NCBI RefSeq assembly: GCF_000003195.3
Contig: NC_012871.2
Span: 11,519,997-11,583,996, forward strand
DNA: 64,000 nucleotides
Direction of reading: 5' to 3'
Source: Sorghum bicolor
Taxonomy: Eukaryota; Streptophyta; Magnoliopsida; Poales; Poaceae
Positions within the stretch are counted from its first letter, which is position 1. Every line of letters begins with the position of its first letter. Both the position numbers and the translations under genes were made by a program. This document shows positions 21,884-33,652 of the stretch, in pieces. The notes beneath the pieces were generated by a model. That model was not told the DNA's origin. It worked only from the letters and a program-made list of their open reading frames with translations, and did not search any database.

Positions 21884-22225
21884 GAGCCCCCCCCCCTCTC
21901 TGCGGTCCTGATGGACATATATGGTACCATCAAGGCCTTGTTCAGTTCCCAAAAATTTTTAGATTTCGACACCATAGCACTTTCGTTTTTTATTTGATAA
22001 ACATTGTCCAATCATGAAGTAACTAGGCTTAAAAGATTCATCTCGCGATTTACAGATGAACTGTGCAATTAGTTTTTGTTTTTATGTATATTTAATGCAC
22101 CATGCATATATCACAAGATTTGATGTGATGGAGAATCTTGAAATCTTTGGAAACTAAACAAGGCCTGAGCCCCCCCCCCCCCCCCCCCCCTCTGCGGTCC
22201 TGATTGACATATATGGTACCATCAA
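21884..22225. repeat. 50-60-bp direct repeat flanking a MITE
   Basis: The block tgag-C(n)-tctgcggtcctgat-gacatatatggtaccatcaa occurs at 21884-21933 and again at 22166-22225, abutting the two ends of the MITE exactly. The copies differ by a longer C-tract (9 versus 21 Cs), a tct/tctct difference and one base (atgg/attg). Confidence 0.85.
21934..22165. mobile_element. Tourist-like MITE between direct repeats
   Basis: It runs from GGCCTTGTTCAGTTCCC to GGAAACTAAACAAGGCC, with good inverted ends and the shared interior in the opposite orientation to the other copies (acattgtccaatcatg). No TTA/TAA duplication is present. The flanks instead belong to the 50-60-bp direct repeat. Confidence 0.8.
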
Positions 22226-22885
22226 GCTAAGTGAGTCAAAGTACGATCCACCCAGATACTTTGCCCTTATTAACAAAAGGAATATGCTGTCAGGATTGCT
22301 GCGGTCGGGTGAACACATCACCTGAACCAGGTTTTTGAAGAAATCAGAGTGGTTCCCGAGAAGGTCTGCAATGATTATATGAAAATTCTTGTTTGGGGAT
22401 GATGCTACGTCAGGTTTTTGAGGAGCCGTTCTAGGACCAAGGCTTTGTCCCTGCATCCTACTCCGTATGAAGAGAACAGGATACACGGTAGGATGGAAGC
22501 AAATTAAAGAAGCCAAATCAAATTGGTCCTCCGATCCTAGTCTATCTTGTTCCAATTTGATTCTTATCTACTAGAACATCAAGCACCCCACGATTTAAAG
22601 AACAAAGGCATCTTTGCTCGATTGACATGGCTCCAAAACTACATATGGTAAAACTATGATATTAGTCACCTACATTAATGTATAGTAGTTGCCAACATCA
22701 CCATAGTGTCAGTGTTTGTATTTATTAACTTGTCACTTGTTTAGATAGCCACCTAATGTATGTCATCTCTTAGCATTAAACTAAGTTGTCATCCATAGTG
22801 GTGATGGAAGAAATGCTTGTCGATACTACCTAGTACCACTACTAGAATGATACTAGTAGTTCTTTGATATTTTATATAACTAGAG

Positions 22886-22945
<60 letters not shown>

Positions 22946-25218
22946 GTTTTTACTCCCGGTAGTAGTTACTCCATTGTATAGTTCAGGACGATTTTGACAA
23001 GCTCTTGATGCATGAGGTCCTCTGCAAGATGAGCTAATATTCTATGATCGTAATTTGGAGTGTGCCTATAAATCCAAAGTTTGCGGCTCTTCATGCTGCA
23101 GCCGATCAACCATTCAAATCATTGTTGTGATGAAGCACAATGTTATTTACTAGTTTGTAAGTTAAATTAAAGTATGCTACAAATACTTTGTGAATCAAAT
23201 TTGTATTAGTTGCCTAGTTTACTAGTATATATGAAGTTATTTAGAATCAATTATTGCAATAGGCTCTGAAATGTGGTGGAAAACAGGTGACTTGAAATAT
23301 GGTGGGCAATTTCAAAAATTAAAATCTGATTTTCAGGGGTGGTACACAATGAACAGGATGACACATGTAAATCTATTTTTAGGGGCCATTCAATAAGCCA
23401 ACAGCCCTTCTGAGGGTATAAGCTCCTATCTACATGTACTTTCCTTGAGTGAGCATAATATAGATTTTTTGTTCTATTCCAAATTCCAAGATAACTCATT
23501 AAAATTATTAATAAGAATATTTTTTATATCTTAGGTAGGGATATTTAGATTGCCGACTTCTATGTACTTTATTACTTCTGTTCCAGGGCCTATCCTCATT
23601 GTTTATCCTTATAAAATATCATATAAAATTGAAGGTAGAAGAAAGGGATATAATGAAATTCTTGATTTGATCTTCCACACTTTTTATAAAAATGGAGAGT
23701 GGTCTTATTCAAATTCAAAGCGCTTCGTAATTTTTAACCAGTACGTGCTTCAATATTGGAGTAAGCGCTATGGCCCTGCTTGGTGAAGTGAAGCAGTTTT
23801 TTGGGGCTTAGCTCCACGAACAGCTCTTCTGGGTACCTCATTGTGGGCAAAACATCTCCATGTGGTAGACAAAAGAGATGAAAAGAACCTAATACCCTTC
23901 TTTTCTATTTATTTCTCCTCACCTATTTTCTTCCTCTACCTTTGGCTTCACGCATCCGCATCGACAGACTGCACAGTGCCACAACGGCCTATGTTGTTCT
24001 GCCCTGCCCCCCAAGCGCCTTCCAAGGGGCCCCGTTGTCCTCCATGTCACTCTCCCTAACCCTCGGTGTCCCCTCCTCGACCTTTGTGGACACCCCCACC
24101 GCCCCCTCTCCCTAGCCTTCATGAATCATGAGCTAGTGTCACGTCCCGTGACCTCATGCCAGCGGTCCCCTACCTCGACGGTGATGTGCCCTGATCAACC
24201 CTCGCAACCATCGTTGGCCCTCCCAGGTGGAAGCTCCCGCCAAGCGAGCCAACTCAGCCTCTCCCGGTGGTCCGCCTGCCTTGCCGGCCACGCTCCCTAG
24301 TCGCCCATACGCGTGGGTGGCCATGCCTAGCCGGCCAACCTGCCTCGTCCACTGTAAGCCCGGTGGTCTGCGTGCTCTGGTGGCCACACTGTAACGCCCC
24401 AGAGTCCAAATAACTCATATCCACTCTACACGCTGAGCGAACCACAACTACCACCATCACAATTATGCTTTTGTCATCGCTTCTCGTAAAAGGATTAACC
24501 CAAGGATGGTGGGATGAGCTCTATACGCCTTATATGTCGGTCTAACCCACCCTTAATAACCAAGATGAGACTAAATCCTTTACAATTATCTCATAATATG
24601 CACATGAGCCACCACAGGCCAAATTGGAAAATGGGCCGAATGTGACAAACGAGGGGCCGAGTGTGACACACACGAGCTTTTCTCCCTGTGTGCGCTTCTG
24701 TCTTAGTAGGGGTAGGATGGGCTCGATGCTTGCCGGCGTCCATGTGGACGAGATGAAGATAGAAGAAGCTACTATGTTTGTCTCCATCCCTCCGCCAACC
24801 TATGTGTAGCATGTTTTTATGGGCTTCACTATGTTGGAGCCATTTTATTTTACCCCATTAAACCCGTGGAGAAGCCCTGTTGAACGGGACCTTAAAAACA
24901 GCTTCAAGGATGGTTGCAGTGTAGCAACCGCCACCAAAAATAAGTTTACATACAACCGGCCTTGAAAATAGATTTTGTAGGGAAGTTTTTCTATTGCAAC
25001 TGACGTTGATATCTCAATGGAGCCGTCCCTATAAATGCTTTTGCCGGGGCAGTTAGAAGCCCCACACTACAAACGCCCATCTTTACAATCGATAGCATAG
25101 TTGTCGTTTATTGCACCATCCATATTTTGACCGACTCTAAAAATTTTTTGTGTACTAGTGTTGATCTGGAACCTGTGGAATCAAGGTGTGCTCCTGTAAC
25201 CTTTTGTGAGGGTCCATT
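22226..25218. other. Repeat-rich stretch without recognisable gene
   Basis: I see no supportable gene. A minus-strand ORF ending at 22154 is open for 133 codons but runs into the poly-C direct repeat. A GC-rich block (23990-24400) yields overlapping ORFs from composition. At 24390 TGTAACGCCCCAGAGTCC resembles the start of a Gypsy LTR, but no partner LTR, PBS or tract was found. Confidence 0.4.
22892..22942. repeat. (TA)n microsatellite
   Basis: About 25 uninterrupted TA dinucleotides. It is likely polymorphic and slippage-prone. Confidence 0.95.
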
Positions 25219-25249
25219 CACTACTGGAAACTGGGAGTTTGCCTAGTAC

Positions 25250-25915
25250 CAAATGTCGAACACTCGGCAAAGAAAAACACTGGGCAAAGAATGCGCTTGG
25301 CAAATTCCGGCACTCGGCAAAGGTAATCTATGCCGAGCATCAGGCACTCGGCAAAGCCAGACCCTCGGCAAAGATGGTTGTAGGTGACGGACGTCAGTCT
25401 TTGCCGAGTGTTCCCTGTCTAACACTCGGCAAAGAATTTTAATTTTTTTAATATTTTCTTTGCCGAGTGACTTAGCCTTGGCACTTGACAAAGATTTTTA
25501 TTTTTTTAAAATATATTCTTTGCCGAGTGCCCTGGCTCTGGCACTCAGCAAAGAAATTTTATTTTTTTTAATATATTCTTTGCTGAGTGCCCTATAAAAA
25601 GCACTTGGTAAAGAATTTTTATTTTTCTTTTAAAACTTCATTTGCCGAGTGCCTCAGCCCCTGCACTCGGAATTTTTATTTTTGTTTTAATGCTTTCTTT
25701 GCCGAGTGTCTCTGCCCCGGCACTTGACAAAAGATTTTTATTTTTCTTTTATCCTTTCTTTAATGAGTGCCTCAGCCCGGCACTTGGCAAAGATTTTTAT
25801 AGTTTTTTAATATATTCTTTGCTGAGTGCCCTGGCTTGGGCACTCGGCAAAGAAATTTTTTTTTAATATATTCTTTGTCGAGTGCCCTGGCTCTAGCACT
25901 CGGCAAAGATTTTAG
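25250..25915. repeat. Left subterminal hairpin array of the second CACTA element
   Basis: About ten units of tttgccgagtgcc-(6-8 bp)-ggcactcggcaaag separated by T-rich spacers of 30-40 bp. Each unit can fold on itself. Confidence 0.85.
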
Positions 25916-27574
25916 TTTTTCACTTTTTTCACTCAATTTTTTTGACCTTACCATAGTACCTGCAACTATATATTTAAATTTGGAATAATTTTTTACTTTT
26001 TATAATATTTTTATTGTACTAATTTCATTGCATTCAATTATTTAAAAAAATGCAAATTTGAATTGCACATGCATCGAATAATGAATGTAGAGATTTTTAA
26101 AAATTATATTAAATTTAGTGAGTGTCGTGTGAGGCCGTATCCAGAAATTGGATGGAAATTTCTAACATATTGTTCACCAGACATGAATGAAAACTTGCTG
26201 ACAAAATGTTTTTAAAATCTATAAAATTCAAACGAATTAAGAAAATTACAAAACTCTAGGAAACATCGTTATATCATATGTGTAAGTTATACTAAAAATT
26301 TGAGAAGGTTTGGTACACGTTGTCATGTATGATGCTTAGAAACCACAACATCATACACACATCTCACATGTGATCACATATGAGATGTTCAGGTTTCTAA
26401 ACATCATACGACCTAACGTGTGTGAATCATTCTCAATTTTTTACCACATCCTACACATGTGATCTCACGATGTCTCGACAAGTTTCATAATTTTTAGACT
26501 ATGTTTGCATTTAATATAATTAAAAAGCTATTCGCCCGTAAGTTTGGTGTAATGTTTCGTGCCCAAGATGTTCAAAATTGCTTAAGTGTTCTTGGATAGG
26601 GTTTCAAAGTACTCTAAGTAACACGAATGTCATTTTTTGAATCATTGAATTCTACTAATCGAGGCACCTGCAGTTCAACTTATATTTTTTGAAAAATACA
26701 AATAAATGGAAAAAATAAATAAATATAGTATAAGTTTCAAAAAAAAGTGCCAAATTTTAACATATACTATAAAAAACTATGTAAAGCCAGCAGAAAAAGT
26801 TTGGATGCAAAAAACAAAAAATTGTTGAGTGTCACATTGGGCACTCGACAAAGTTTGTTGTTTGCCGAGTGCCCCATTTATGGCACTCGGCAAAGAGGTG
26901 CGTCCGTTTTTAAAGCCAATAGAAAAGGTTTTTTAAAAAATATATTTTTTTATTTCAAAAAGTAAAATAAAATTCTTTGCCGAGTGCTCTGATATGGCAC
27001 TCGGTAAAGAGCTGCACTAGTTCAATGGAAAACTTAACAAAATATTTAAAAAAATAACAAAATCTCATTTTCCAAGTGCCCTGATCTGGCACTCGGCAAA
27101 GAGGGGATATGAATAACACTCAGACGCTAGACACTCAGACGCCGTGCACCTGCCTCTGCTTGCCGCGCCCCCGCCCCTGCCCCCGCGACCCGCTCCTCGC
27201 GCCCGACGGCCCAGTGCCCACGCCCAGTGCCCCATGCCCCGCGCGTCGGCGACCTGCGGCCCGTGCCCCGCGCACCTACGGCCCGCGGCGCGCGCCACGT
27301 CCCTGCTGGCCGCTCCCGCCCCCGGCAGTGCCATGGCCTCGGCCGCAGAGGCCTGGCCCCACACCAACCCCAGCCTCCCACGTTAGCCACCGCTGCCCCA
27401 CGCCCACCCCGCTAGGGCGGCCATCACTGTCCCTTTCCCGCAGTCGGACGATGTCCATGAGGTATGGCCAACGAACGTGATTCTAGTGGTTGTAGGAGTT
27501 GTAGTAGTAGTTCCCGGCCATCGTGCCGTTGTGGGAATACTATCTGTGGTTGCTGATCATCATGCCATTGTGCG

Positions 27575-27930
27575 AGGAGCTAGAGGCCGAGCTGTAGAAG
27601 ATGCTTTCCCAGATAGAAGTCGTGCGGGCACAACAGGAGGCCGAGCGGGAGTCTCAGGAGAAGAGGTTTGCGGACATGCTTCGGTTCATGCAGGCTCTAG
27701 GAGCCCATATATACAGGTGTAGCTGTGCCACCTAGGCTAATGACTCCACCTCTACCTCCCCCTCATGCAAATGCTACTCTTGTGAGTAAATCTCACACAT
27801 GCAAATAATTCGTAGATTAGCTATTAAAATAATCTTGTCTCATATGTAATCTTTTTTCTTTGTGCAGCCTCCGTTAACATGTTCAAATATTCCACTTCAT
27901 GGCACTCCTCCGTCAGGAGCATAGGGGCAA
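27575..27930 (+). pseudogene. Remnant of CACTA-encoded coiled-coil protein
   Basis: A frame with ELEAEL, TAG, then KMLSQIEVVRAQQEAERES and KRFADMLRFMQALGAHIQ runs to about 27716. This is a Glu/Gln/Arg-rich helix typical of the C-terminus of Transposase_24-type CACTA proteins. After a gap with a possible intron (gtgagtaaat at 27781, acceptor near 27867) a Pro-rich tail ends at TAG (about 27922). Upstream exons are not recognisable. Confidence 0.5.
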
Positions 27931-28194
27931 TGGCCTCCTCACTTAGTCGCATTTATATTTTCATGTCTTGTTCACTTAGTGTTACACTTGGATTTTAGAT
28001 AAACTTGTTGTGATGCACTTGTGTTATTTGAACAATTGTGATGGATTTGTTGTTTGTAATGGATCAAATTATTGGGAAATATGTGATGATGGATGTGATA
28101 TTTGTGATATATGGTGACGAATGTGATATATATGTGACATCTCATGTTTATATTGATAGAATGTAAAAAATATAAAAAAAAATATTTTTAGGTC

Positions 28195-28745
28195 AATTTG
28201 CCGAGTGACTCGGCCGTGGCACTCGGCAAAGCTAGGTAAAAATGATAGGATTTTTCTAGCTTTGCCGAGTGCTAGCTAGAGGCCAGGCTCGACAAAGATT
28301 GATTTTTTTAAAAAAAATCTTTGCCGAGTGTCCTGCTGGAGGCACTCGGCAAAAACTTTTTTAAAAAAAATCCTTTGCCGAGTGCCCTCCTAGAGGCACT
28401 CGGCAAAGAGTTTTCAAAAAAAATATTTTCTTTGCCGAATGCCCTGCATGCGGCACTCGGCAAAGTTTTTTCCAAATAAAAAAAATATTTCTTTGCCGAG
28501 TGCCCTGCTGACGGCACTCAGTAAAGATTTTTCAAAAAAAAATTATTTTCTTTACCGAGTGCCGCAGGCACTCGGCAAAGATTTTTTCAAAAAAAAGACT
28601 TTGTTGTGTTAATGGCGGAACCGCCATGACGGTGCCTTTTCTCTACCGAGTTCTGCGGCGGCACTCGGTTGAGTCTTTGCCGATTTTTTTTTACCGAGTG
28701 GCCTTTGCCGAGTGCTGCACTCGGCAAAGCCTTTGCCAAGTGCAA
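28195..28745. repeat. Right subterminal hairpin array of the second CACTA element
   Basis: About eight units of ctttgccgagtgcc-spacer-ggcactcggcaaag separated by A-rich spacers. They mirror the left array and end 25-30 bp from the right TIR. Confidence 0.85.
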
Positions 28746-28820
28746 TTAGGCCCTGGTGTCCACTAGTAATTATAGGATCTGATGTTGTAACATGAGAAAT
28801 CCGTACAAAATTTGGGATTA

Positions 28821-29019
28821 GGCCTTGTTTAGTTCACCCAAAAAACCAAAAACTTTTCAAGATTCTCCGTCGTATGGAATCTTGCGGCATATGCATGGAG
28901 CATTAAATATAAATGAAAATAAAAAAATCACGAGACGAATCTTTTAAGTATAGTTACTTTATAATTAGACAATGTTTGTCTTATCAAAAATAAAAACTTT
29001 TCGAATGCAAACAAGGGCC
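28821..29019. mobile_element. Tourist-like MITE with TSD TTA
   Basis: It begins GGCCTTGTTTAGTTCACCC and ends aacaagggcc, with TTA immediately before (28818-28820) and after (29020-29022). It is shorter than its relatives through a small internal loss. It sits 50 bp to the right of the CACTA element. Confidence 0.75.
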
Positions 29020-29022
29020 TTA

Positions 29023-29471
29023 CAAAGGAAAAAGGTAGAGTTCCGAGACACGCATACTCGTGCATATACGTACACGCATACTCATACTCCCAAGAGCGTG
29101 ACTGCAGTGCCACACCTGCTGCCAGCAGGACCACCTGTGGCGGTGGCGAGCGTGAAAGGGCACCTGCAGACCACAATATAATGCCTGATGTCGATCGTGC
29201 TTGGCAGATTATTGCTGCTGCCAAATCCACGCCATATTAGGCTCTGTCCATGTTGTTATGCAGCGTGTCTCTTTTTAATCCACGCCGGCCAGATTAGTGA
29301 TTGCCTGTCAATTTCCCTGGCAAATTGAATTATTACAGCTCGGTAAAACTGGACGCATTCACTCCACGGAGCTGGATGGAGGTTCATATATATATACAAA
29401 TGAAATGAAATAATCCGGCCGGATTCCCCATTTCGGCGTGAAATCAAATCAGTGGATCCAGCCACCAAACC
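29023..29471 (+). other. Upstream region of F-box paralogue 2
   Basis: Presumed promoter and 5' leader. Homology to paralogue 1 begins only about 15 bp before the ATG (agccaccaaacc). A (acgcatactcgtgcatatacg) purine/pyrimidine stretch lies near 29050-29100. The minus-strand ORF across 29256-29780 is a shadow of the F-box exon. No clear TATA box is seen, apart from tatatatata around 29390. Confidence 0.4.
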
Positions 29472-32400
29472 ATGCTTCCCCCTGGCGAATCTCAGCCGCC
29501 GCAGCCGACGGAGCGAGCGGTGGTGGACCTGCTGGGCGACCTCCCGACGCACGTCCTCGACAAGATCCTCGCCGGCCTGCCCGCCGGCGACGTGGTCCGC
29601 ACGTCGGTGCTGTCGACGCCGTGGCGCTGCCGCTGGGAGTCCGTGCCAGGCCTCGACATCGAGCTCCACGACGTCCGCGACGAAGCCGGCGCCTGGGTCT
29701 CCGCCGCCAGCATCCTCGAGCGCTGCGGGTTCCCCGTCGGCCGCGTCAGCATCCGCGGCGTCCCGCTGAGCGTCTACCACCGCGCCGACGACTGGGTGCG
29801 CGCCGTCGCCGGGAAGAGCCCGCGCTCCCTGTCCCTCGCGCTCCCGCTTGCCACGCCGCTGCCGTCGCTCTTCCGCTGCGACCCCGCCGCGCTGGCCGAG
29901 CTGGAGCTCCGCTGCTGCGTGATCCCGGCGCCGCCGCGCGCTGCCGCCGATGGCTTCGTGGGGTTCCAGAGGCTAACCAAGCTCGATCTGGACGACGTGG
30001 TGTTCACCGGTAGGAGTGGGTGGGCGCAGCTGGAGGCCATGGTCTCGGCGGCCGCCCCGACGCTCGTGGAGCTCCGCCTGCAAAACATTGCTTTCGCCCT
30101 CGCCGGCGACGGGTTCGTCCCCGGCCGGTGGGTCATCCAGGCACCCAATCTCCGGCGGCTGGTGCTGTGCCTGAGGATGGCTGGCGCTGGTCTCTGGGAG
30201 CTTGGGCCGCTGCCGAACCTGGAGTTTGCCAGAATCTTCCTCAACGACTCCGCGGAGAGCAGAGACTACGTCCAGATGTTCACAGCCATTGCTAACGTCA
30301 GGGAGCTTCACATCGGCAACTTCGACATGGCCACACAGGTTCTCGTCTTTGAGAGCGCATCTCTTTTTGCATCTGCTGAGCCGCTTTCGCCATTAGTGTG
30401 TGTGATGTGCATGCTTAACCATTGAAAGCTAACAATGAAATGCGAGCTTTGTTGTTCAATTCTAAGCCATATATATATCCGTATGGGTCAAATGGTTGCT
30501 ATCATGATTGCCCCTATATATACCAGTGCTTAATCATTGCAGTTGTAGATATTTTGCAATTAGGAGCAGTGTTATATTATCGTACACGCTGAATGCTAAA
30601 AGGTCAGCCGTCGTCCATTTACTGTTTATAGACGGTTTAAATGACCGAGTAGATGTTTAAATGGTTTGCATATAAAATTATAATTTTTACATCATCAATT
30701 CTTAAATAAAATTCAAGGCATGAACGTAATTGCACAATTTGGCATAGACAATAAACAACTATACATACAGTTGTACACCTATATAAAAAGTTCATCTAGC
30801 AGCCAAACTTTTACGGTTTATCTCCTAAACAATCGTTTAAATGCCATTTTTGACATTTACACCCATATAACCACCGTTTAAACAATTTATTGTCCAGTTT
30901 GACCATTTAAATAAGTCTATTATTTAATTCAGTGACTACTAAACTATATGCGAACCTACTAAACGAGTGTAGCCCGTTGAGATGCATTTTAGGCAAACAA
31001 TACTTAGAAGGTCTCAAGTGACAGCATACAAGAACCAAGCAGTCTCAGCCTCTCAGGGAGCAGATCTAGTAGTGATGAGCTTTGAAGGTAGAACCAAACA
31101 GAACCTATATATCCATATACCTGCAAGTTCAAACCTAGTATATGATGTTAAGATTCAATTCTACCATGTCAAAGAACAACTGTACAGAAACAAGTCAAGT
31201 GCAGCCTCACTGTAGTGGCTGGTACCTAACATATTTTCCCAAACCTAGTATCATCTACCCTAACACACACGATCATGTGATAAAAAAAATAACATATATT
31301 TATAACCATAAGTTCATAATTTAAATTCTTTAGAATAAGTTTCAAATCGATCTATATGCTGTAATGTCATAAAACTTGAGAAGAAAAGATATATTCACAA
31401 TTCAGTTACTGGAAGTTGTTTGTAGGTGTTTCATTTGCCAGGTCCAAAATTATTGTTGTTCAACACCAATTGCTAAACCAAGAAGGCAAAGTGCACTGAC
31501 ACATAACTTATGATATGCTTGCAAACAAACAATAGTCTGAAATAATAACATAAGTGTGTGGGTTAACTTGGCAAAATCTATACTACATGAGATTATTCAA
31601 ATTCAAAACCATATTTTAATCACCAGCATGCAGGCATATCGATGGTTGATATTTTAATTTTCTTTTCCTTGGATTTGTGTATGCATCTGCAATAAGTAGT
31701 CCTTAACTTATAGCCAAGAAAAACAATTTATTTGTCTAAAAGATTGTGGGAACTAAAGCCATGTTTAGCCCGGCATGCCTCTCTGGTTACAGTGTGTTTG
31801 TCGGCCTATCCTTACATATCGATCATGAAAAAACAAAGAGCATAGTAATGAATGGTTTAGATAGTATAGATTTCTATGTGGTCATGATGAGATAGATCAT
31901 AACTTGTTCCAATAACACATTTGCTTTGATGTAGTGCTAATAAATAATATAGTTTCAGTCTTTTGTTAATTCTCCAAATTTGTTTCTCATGTAGTTTCCA
32001 ACATTCATGCGTAGTTTATTAGTGTTTTCTTATGAACAAAAAGTATCGTGAGAGATTTCCACATAATATATTACCACTTAATGTTAATTATCTAGCTCTA
32101 ATTCTATTGTTTGAAGAAAAATAGGTTAATTAATAATGATGTCCATGCAAATGTAAAATGAACAAACTGAGTGTTAGTTGGGTGATCTGTCGCCATCTCC
32201 TAGTGCTAGAATAAGTAAATGTAGAAATAAATAAATATCTTTGCTTTAGTGCATAATTCATCTTATTTGAGTGTACCTAGTTGGTATAGAATAAGAAAAT
32301 GTACAAAAAAAGGAAGTACGTATCTTTAATGTGTAACTCATGTTTTTGAGTGTCTAGTTGTTCTTTTTGTGGTTTGTCACGCACAATAATGTTGGACGGC

Positions 32401-33496
32401 TGATCGCTTGGCATGCCGTGGGCTACCTTGTTTGGTGTATTGTCCTCTTTGTGACCAAGAAGAGGAGAATATCGACCATCTCCTTGTCCATTGTGTACAT
32501 CCACAAGATAATTTTGGTTTAATCTAATCAGACAGGTCTATAGAGCTTGTCCCTCTGCCTACAGAGTTATCCTTTTATGTTTGGTTGGAGAAATCCAGCA
32601 CCGGCACAACTGCTGAGTTGATGGGGCAAAGAATTAATTCGCTTACTATACACGGAGCTTGGACTATACGGAGCAGCTCCAAACTTAGCTGGTGATTTGA
32701 TCGCAGCTGTGAGAAGTGCAGCTTGTGGTCTATGGGTGGGGCTCAAGGGCTTTCATTCTTGACTGCCCCTCCCAAGTAGTTAGAGTGCCTAGCTTTGTAG
32801 TGGTCTGCTTGTGTAGTTTTGTCACATGCGCGAATGTAATCCTAGAAACTGGTGGGGTATGATTGCGTGCATGTGTATGTGTGGTGTTGTTTGCACTCTT
32901 TCCCTTTACTTTCTTCTTAATATAATAAGGCACATTTGTCCTATGTTTTCGAGAAAAAAGAGAGTGCCTCTTAGTTCATTATCCTTTGGACCCTCCTTTC
33001 AACAGTTGTGCATGTACATATTCGGGTATATCTATCATCCTTCATGTCTACATAGAATTACAAGAAACAGGTGGTCCTGCATAATTCTGTTGTTCATATA
33101 TCACATGTTGTTGTTCAAAAGATGGAATATCATTATTAGGTGACTATAATGTGACATAGAGATGTGATATTACATAACAAAAATATATTATGATTTTCAG
33201 GCAGCAGCAATCAACATATTCCAAGATCTTTTGTGGAGATTTGAAAATCTAAGGATTTTGAGACTAGATGCAAACTTTCTTGTTCCACCACATCATCTAT
33301 TCAGTCTTTCTCGATTCCTTCAAACTGTTGAAATTAAGGTAATTTATTTTATGATATTTTATTGTTGACACTATATGATATTTTATGTTAATACCTTTGA
33401 ATAAATTCTAAATATACATACATGATTTTCTAGAGATGGTACAGATCAAGTAGTCCAGAAAGTAGTGGAATACACATTCTCAGTGGATATGTTTGA
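29472..33496 (+). CDS. F-box/LRR-like protein, tandem paralogue 2 (3 exons)
   Basis: Exon 1 is 29472-30338 (289 codons), exon 2 is 33201-33338 (46 codons), exon 3 is 33434-33496 (TGA at 33494-33496). All junctions are phase 0 with GT-AG borders (CAG|gttctc, ttttcag|GCAGCA, AAG|gtaatt, ttctag|AGATGG), giving about 355 residues. The F-box spans roughly residues 22-55 ([20 protein letters not shown] to WRCRW). Leu-rich blocks [31 protein letters not shown] and RRLVLCLRM follow. Compared with paralogue 1 it lacks a 28-residue stretch after the F-box region. The predicted role is substrate receptor of an SCF ubiquitin ligase. Intron 1 (2.86 kb) contains a LINE fragment. Exon 3 stops early relative to a conserved downstream frame. 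It is better preserved than paralogue 1. Confidence 0.75.
30339..33200 (+). other. Intron 1 of F-box paralogue 2
   Basis: Non-coding apart from the LINE tail. It is homologous over most of its length with the intron of paralogue 1 when that gene's Copia element is ignored. A 77-codon ORF (30982-31215) has no counterpart in the other intron and no recognisable motif. Confidence 0.6.
32364..32961 (+). mobile_element. 5'-truncated LINE (L1-type) in F-box intron
   Basis: It encodes the zinc-binding tail found after plant LINE reverse transcriptases (zf-RVT-like): RTIMLDG.., CPLCDQEEENIDHLLVHC, then stops. It ends with a typical 3' tail, ttcttaatataataaggc...ttcgagaaaaaa. It is flanked by a 16-bp imperfect duplication, gagtgtctagttgttc (32348-32363) and gagtgcctcttagttc (32962-32977). 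The paralogous intron has a single gagtccctagctgttc and no LINE, so insertion followed the gene duplication. Endonuclease and reverse-transcriptase domains are absent. Confidence 0.8.
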
Positions 33497-33652
33497 TGGA
33501 AGGGAAGGCCTTTTCAGAGGCATCATCAGGATCTGAAAAATTTGAAAGAATTGAAAGCAGCACAGGTGTGCTTTAAGCATACGGAGCTTCTGTGCACTTC
33601 TACTTATCAATTGGAGAATTATAAATATGCCATTTCGTATTTATGTCCATAG
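33497..33652 (+). other. Conserved former coding tail of F-box paralogue 2
   Basis: The frame beyond the TGA at 33494 is open for 51 codons to TAG at 33650-33652, with charged and Leu-rich content (LKNLKELKAAQ, CFKHTELL). It resembles the frame after paralogue 1's stop. The ancestral protein may have ended here, with a single nonsense codon separating the parts. Confidence 0.45.

Larger units (their letters stand above)
25219..28768 (+). mobile_element. CACTA transposon, TTTGCCGAGTG family, with TSD ATT
   Basis: It starts CACTACTGGAAACTGGGAG and ends ggtgtccactagta, an imperfect complement of the start. It is flanked by ATT on both sides (25216-25218 and 28769-28771). Both ends hold long arrays of TTTGCCGAGTGCC / GGCACTCGGCAAAG in alternating orientation (25250-25910 and 28195-28740), which fold into strings of hairpins. 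The interior (26000-27900) is mostly AT-rich filler with a GC-rich segment and a broken coiled-coil exon. No transposase is present, so this is a non-autonomous copy. Confidence 0.9.

Noticed and set aside
22154..22555. 133-codon minus-strand ORF
   Set aside because: Its end is a poly-Gly run from the C-tract. No motif or splice context, and it overlaps the direct repeat.
23919..24460. GC-rich ORFs on both strands
   Set aside because: Composition-driven, with no domain and no conserved frame.
27065..27480. Pro/Arg/Ala ORFs in the second CACTA element
   Set aside because: Both strands and several frames are open. They lie in transposon filler.
25250..28745. CRISPR-like appearance of regularly spaced short repeats
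   Set aside because: Alternating inverted GCCGAGTGCC units with low-complexity spacers at the ends of a CACTA transposon. The genome is eukaryotic and no cas genes are present.
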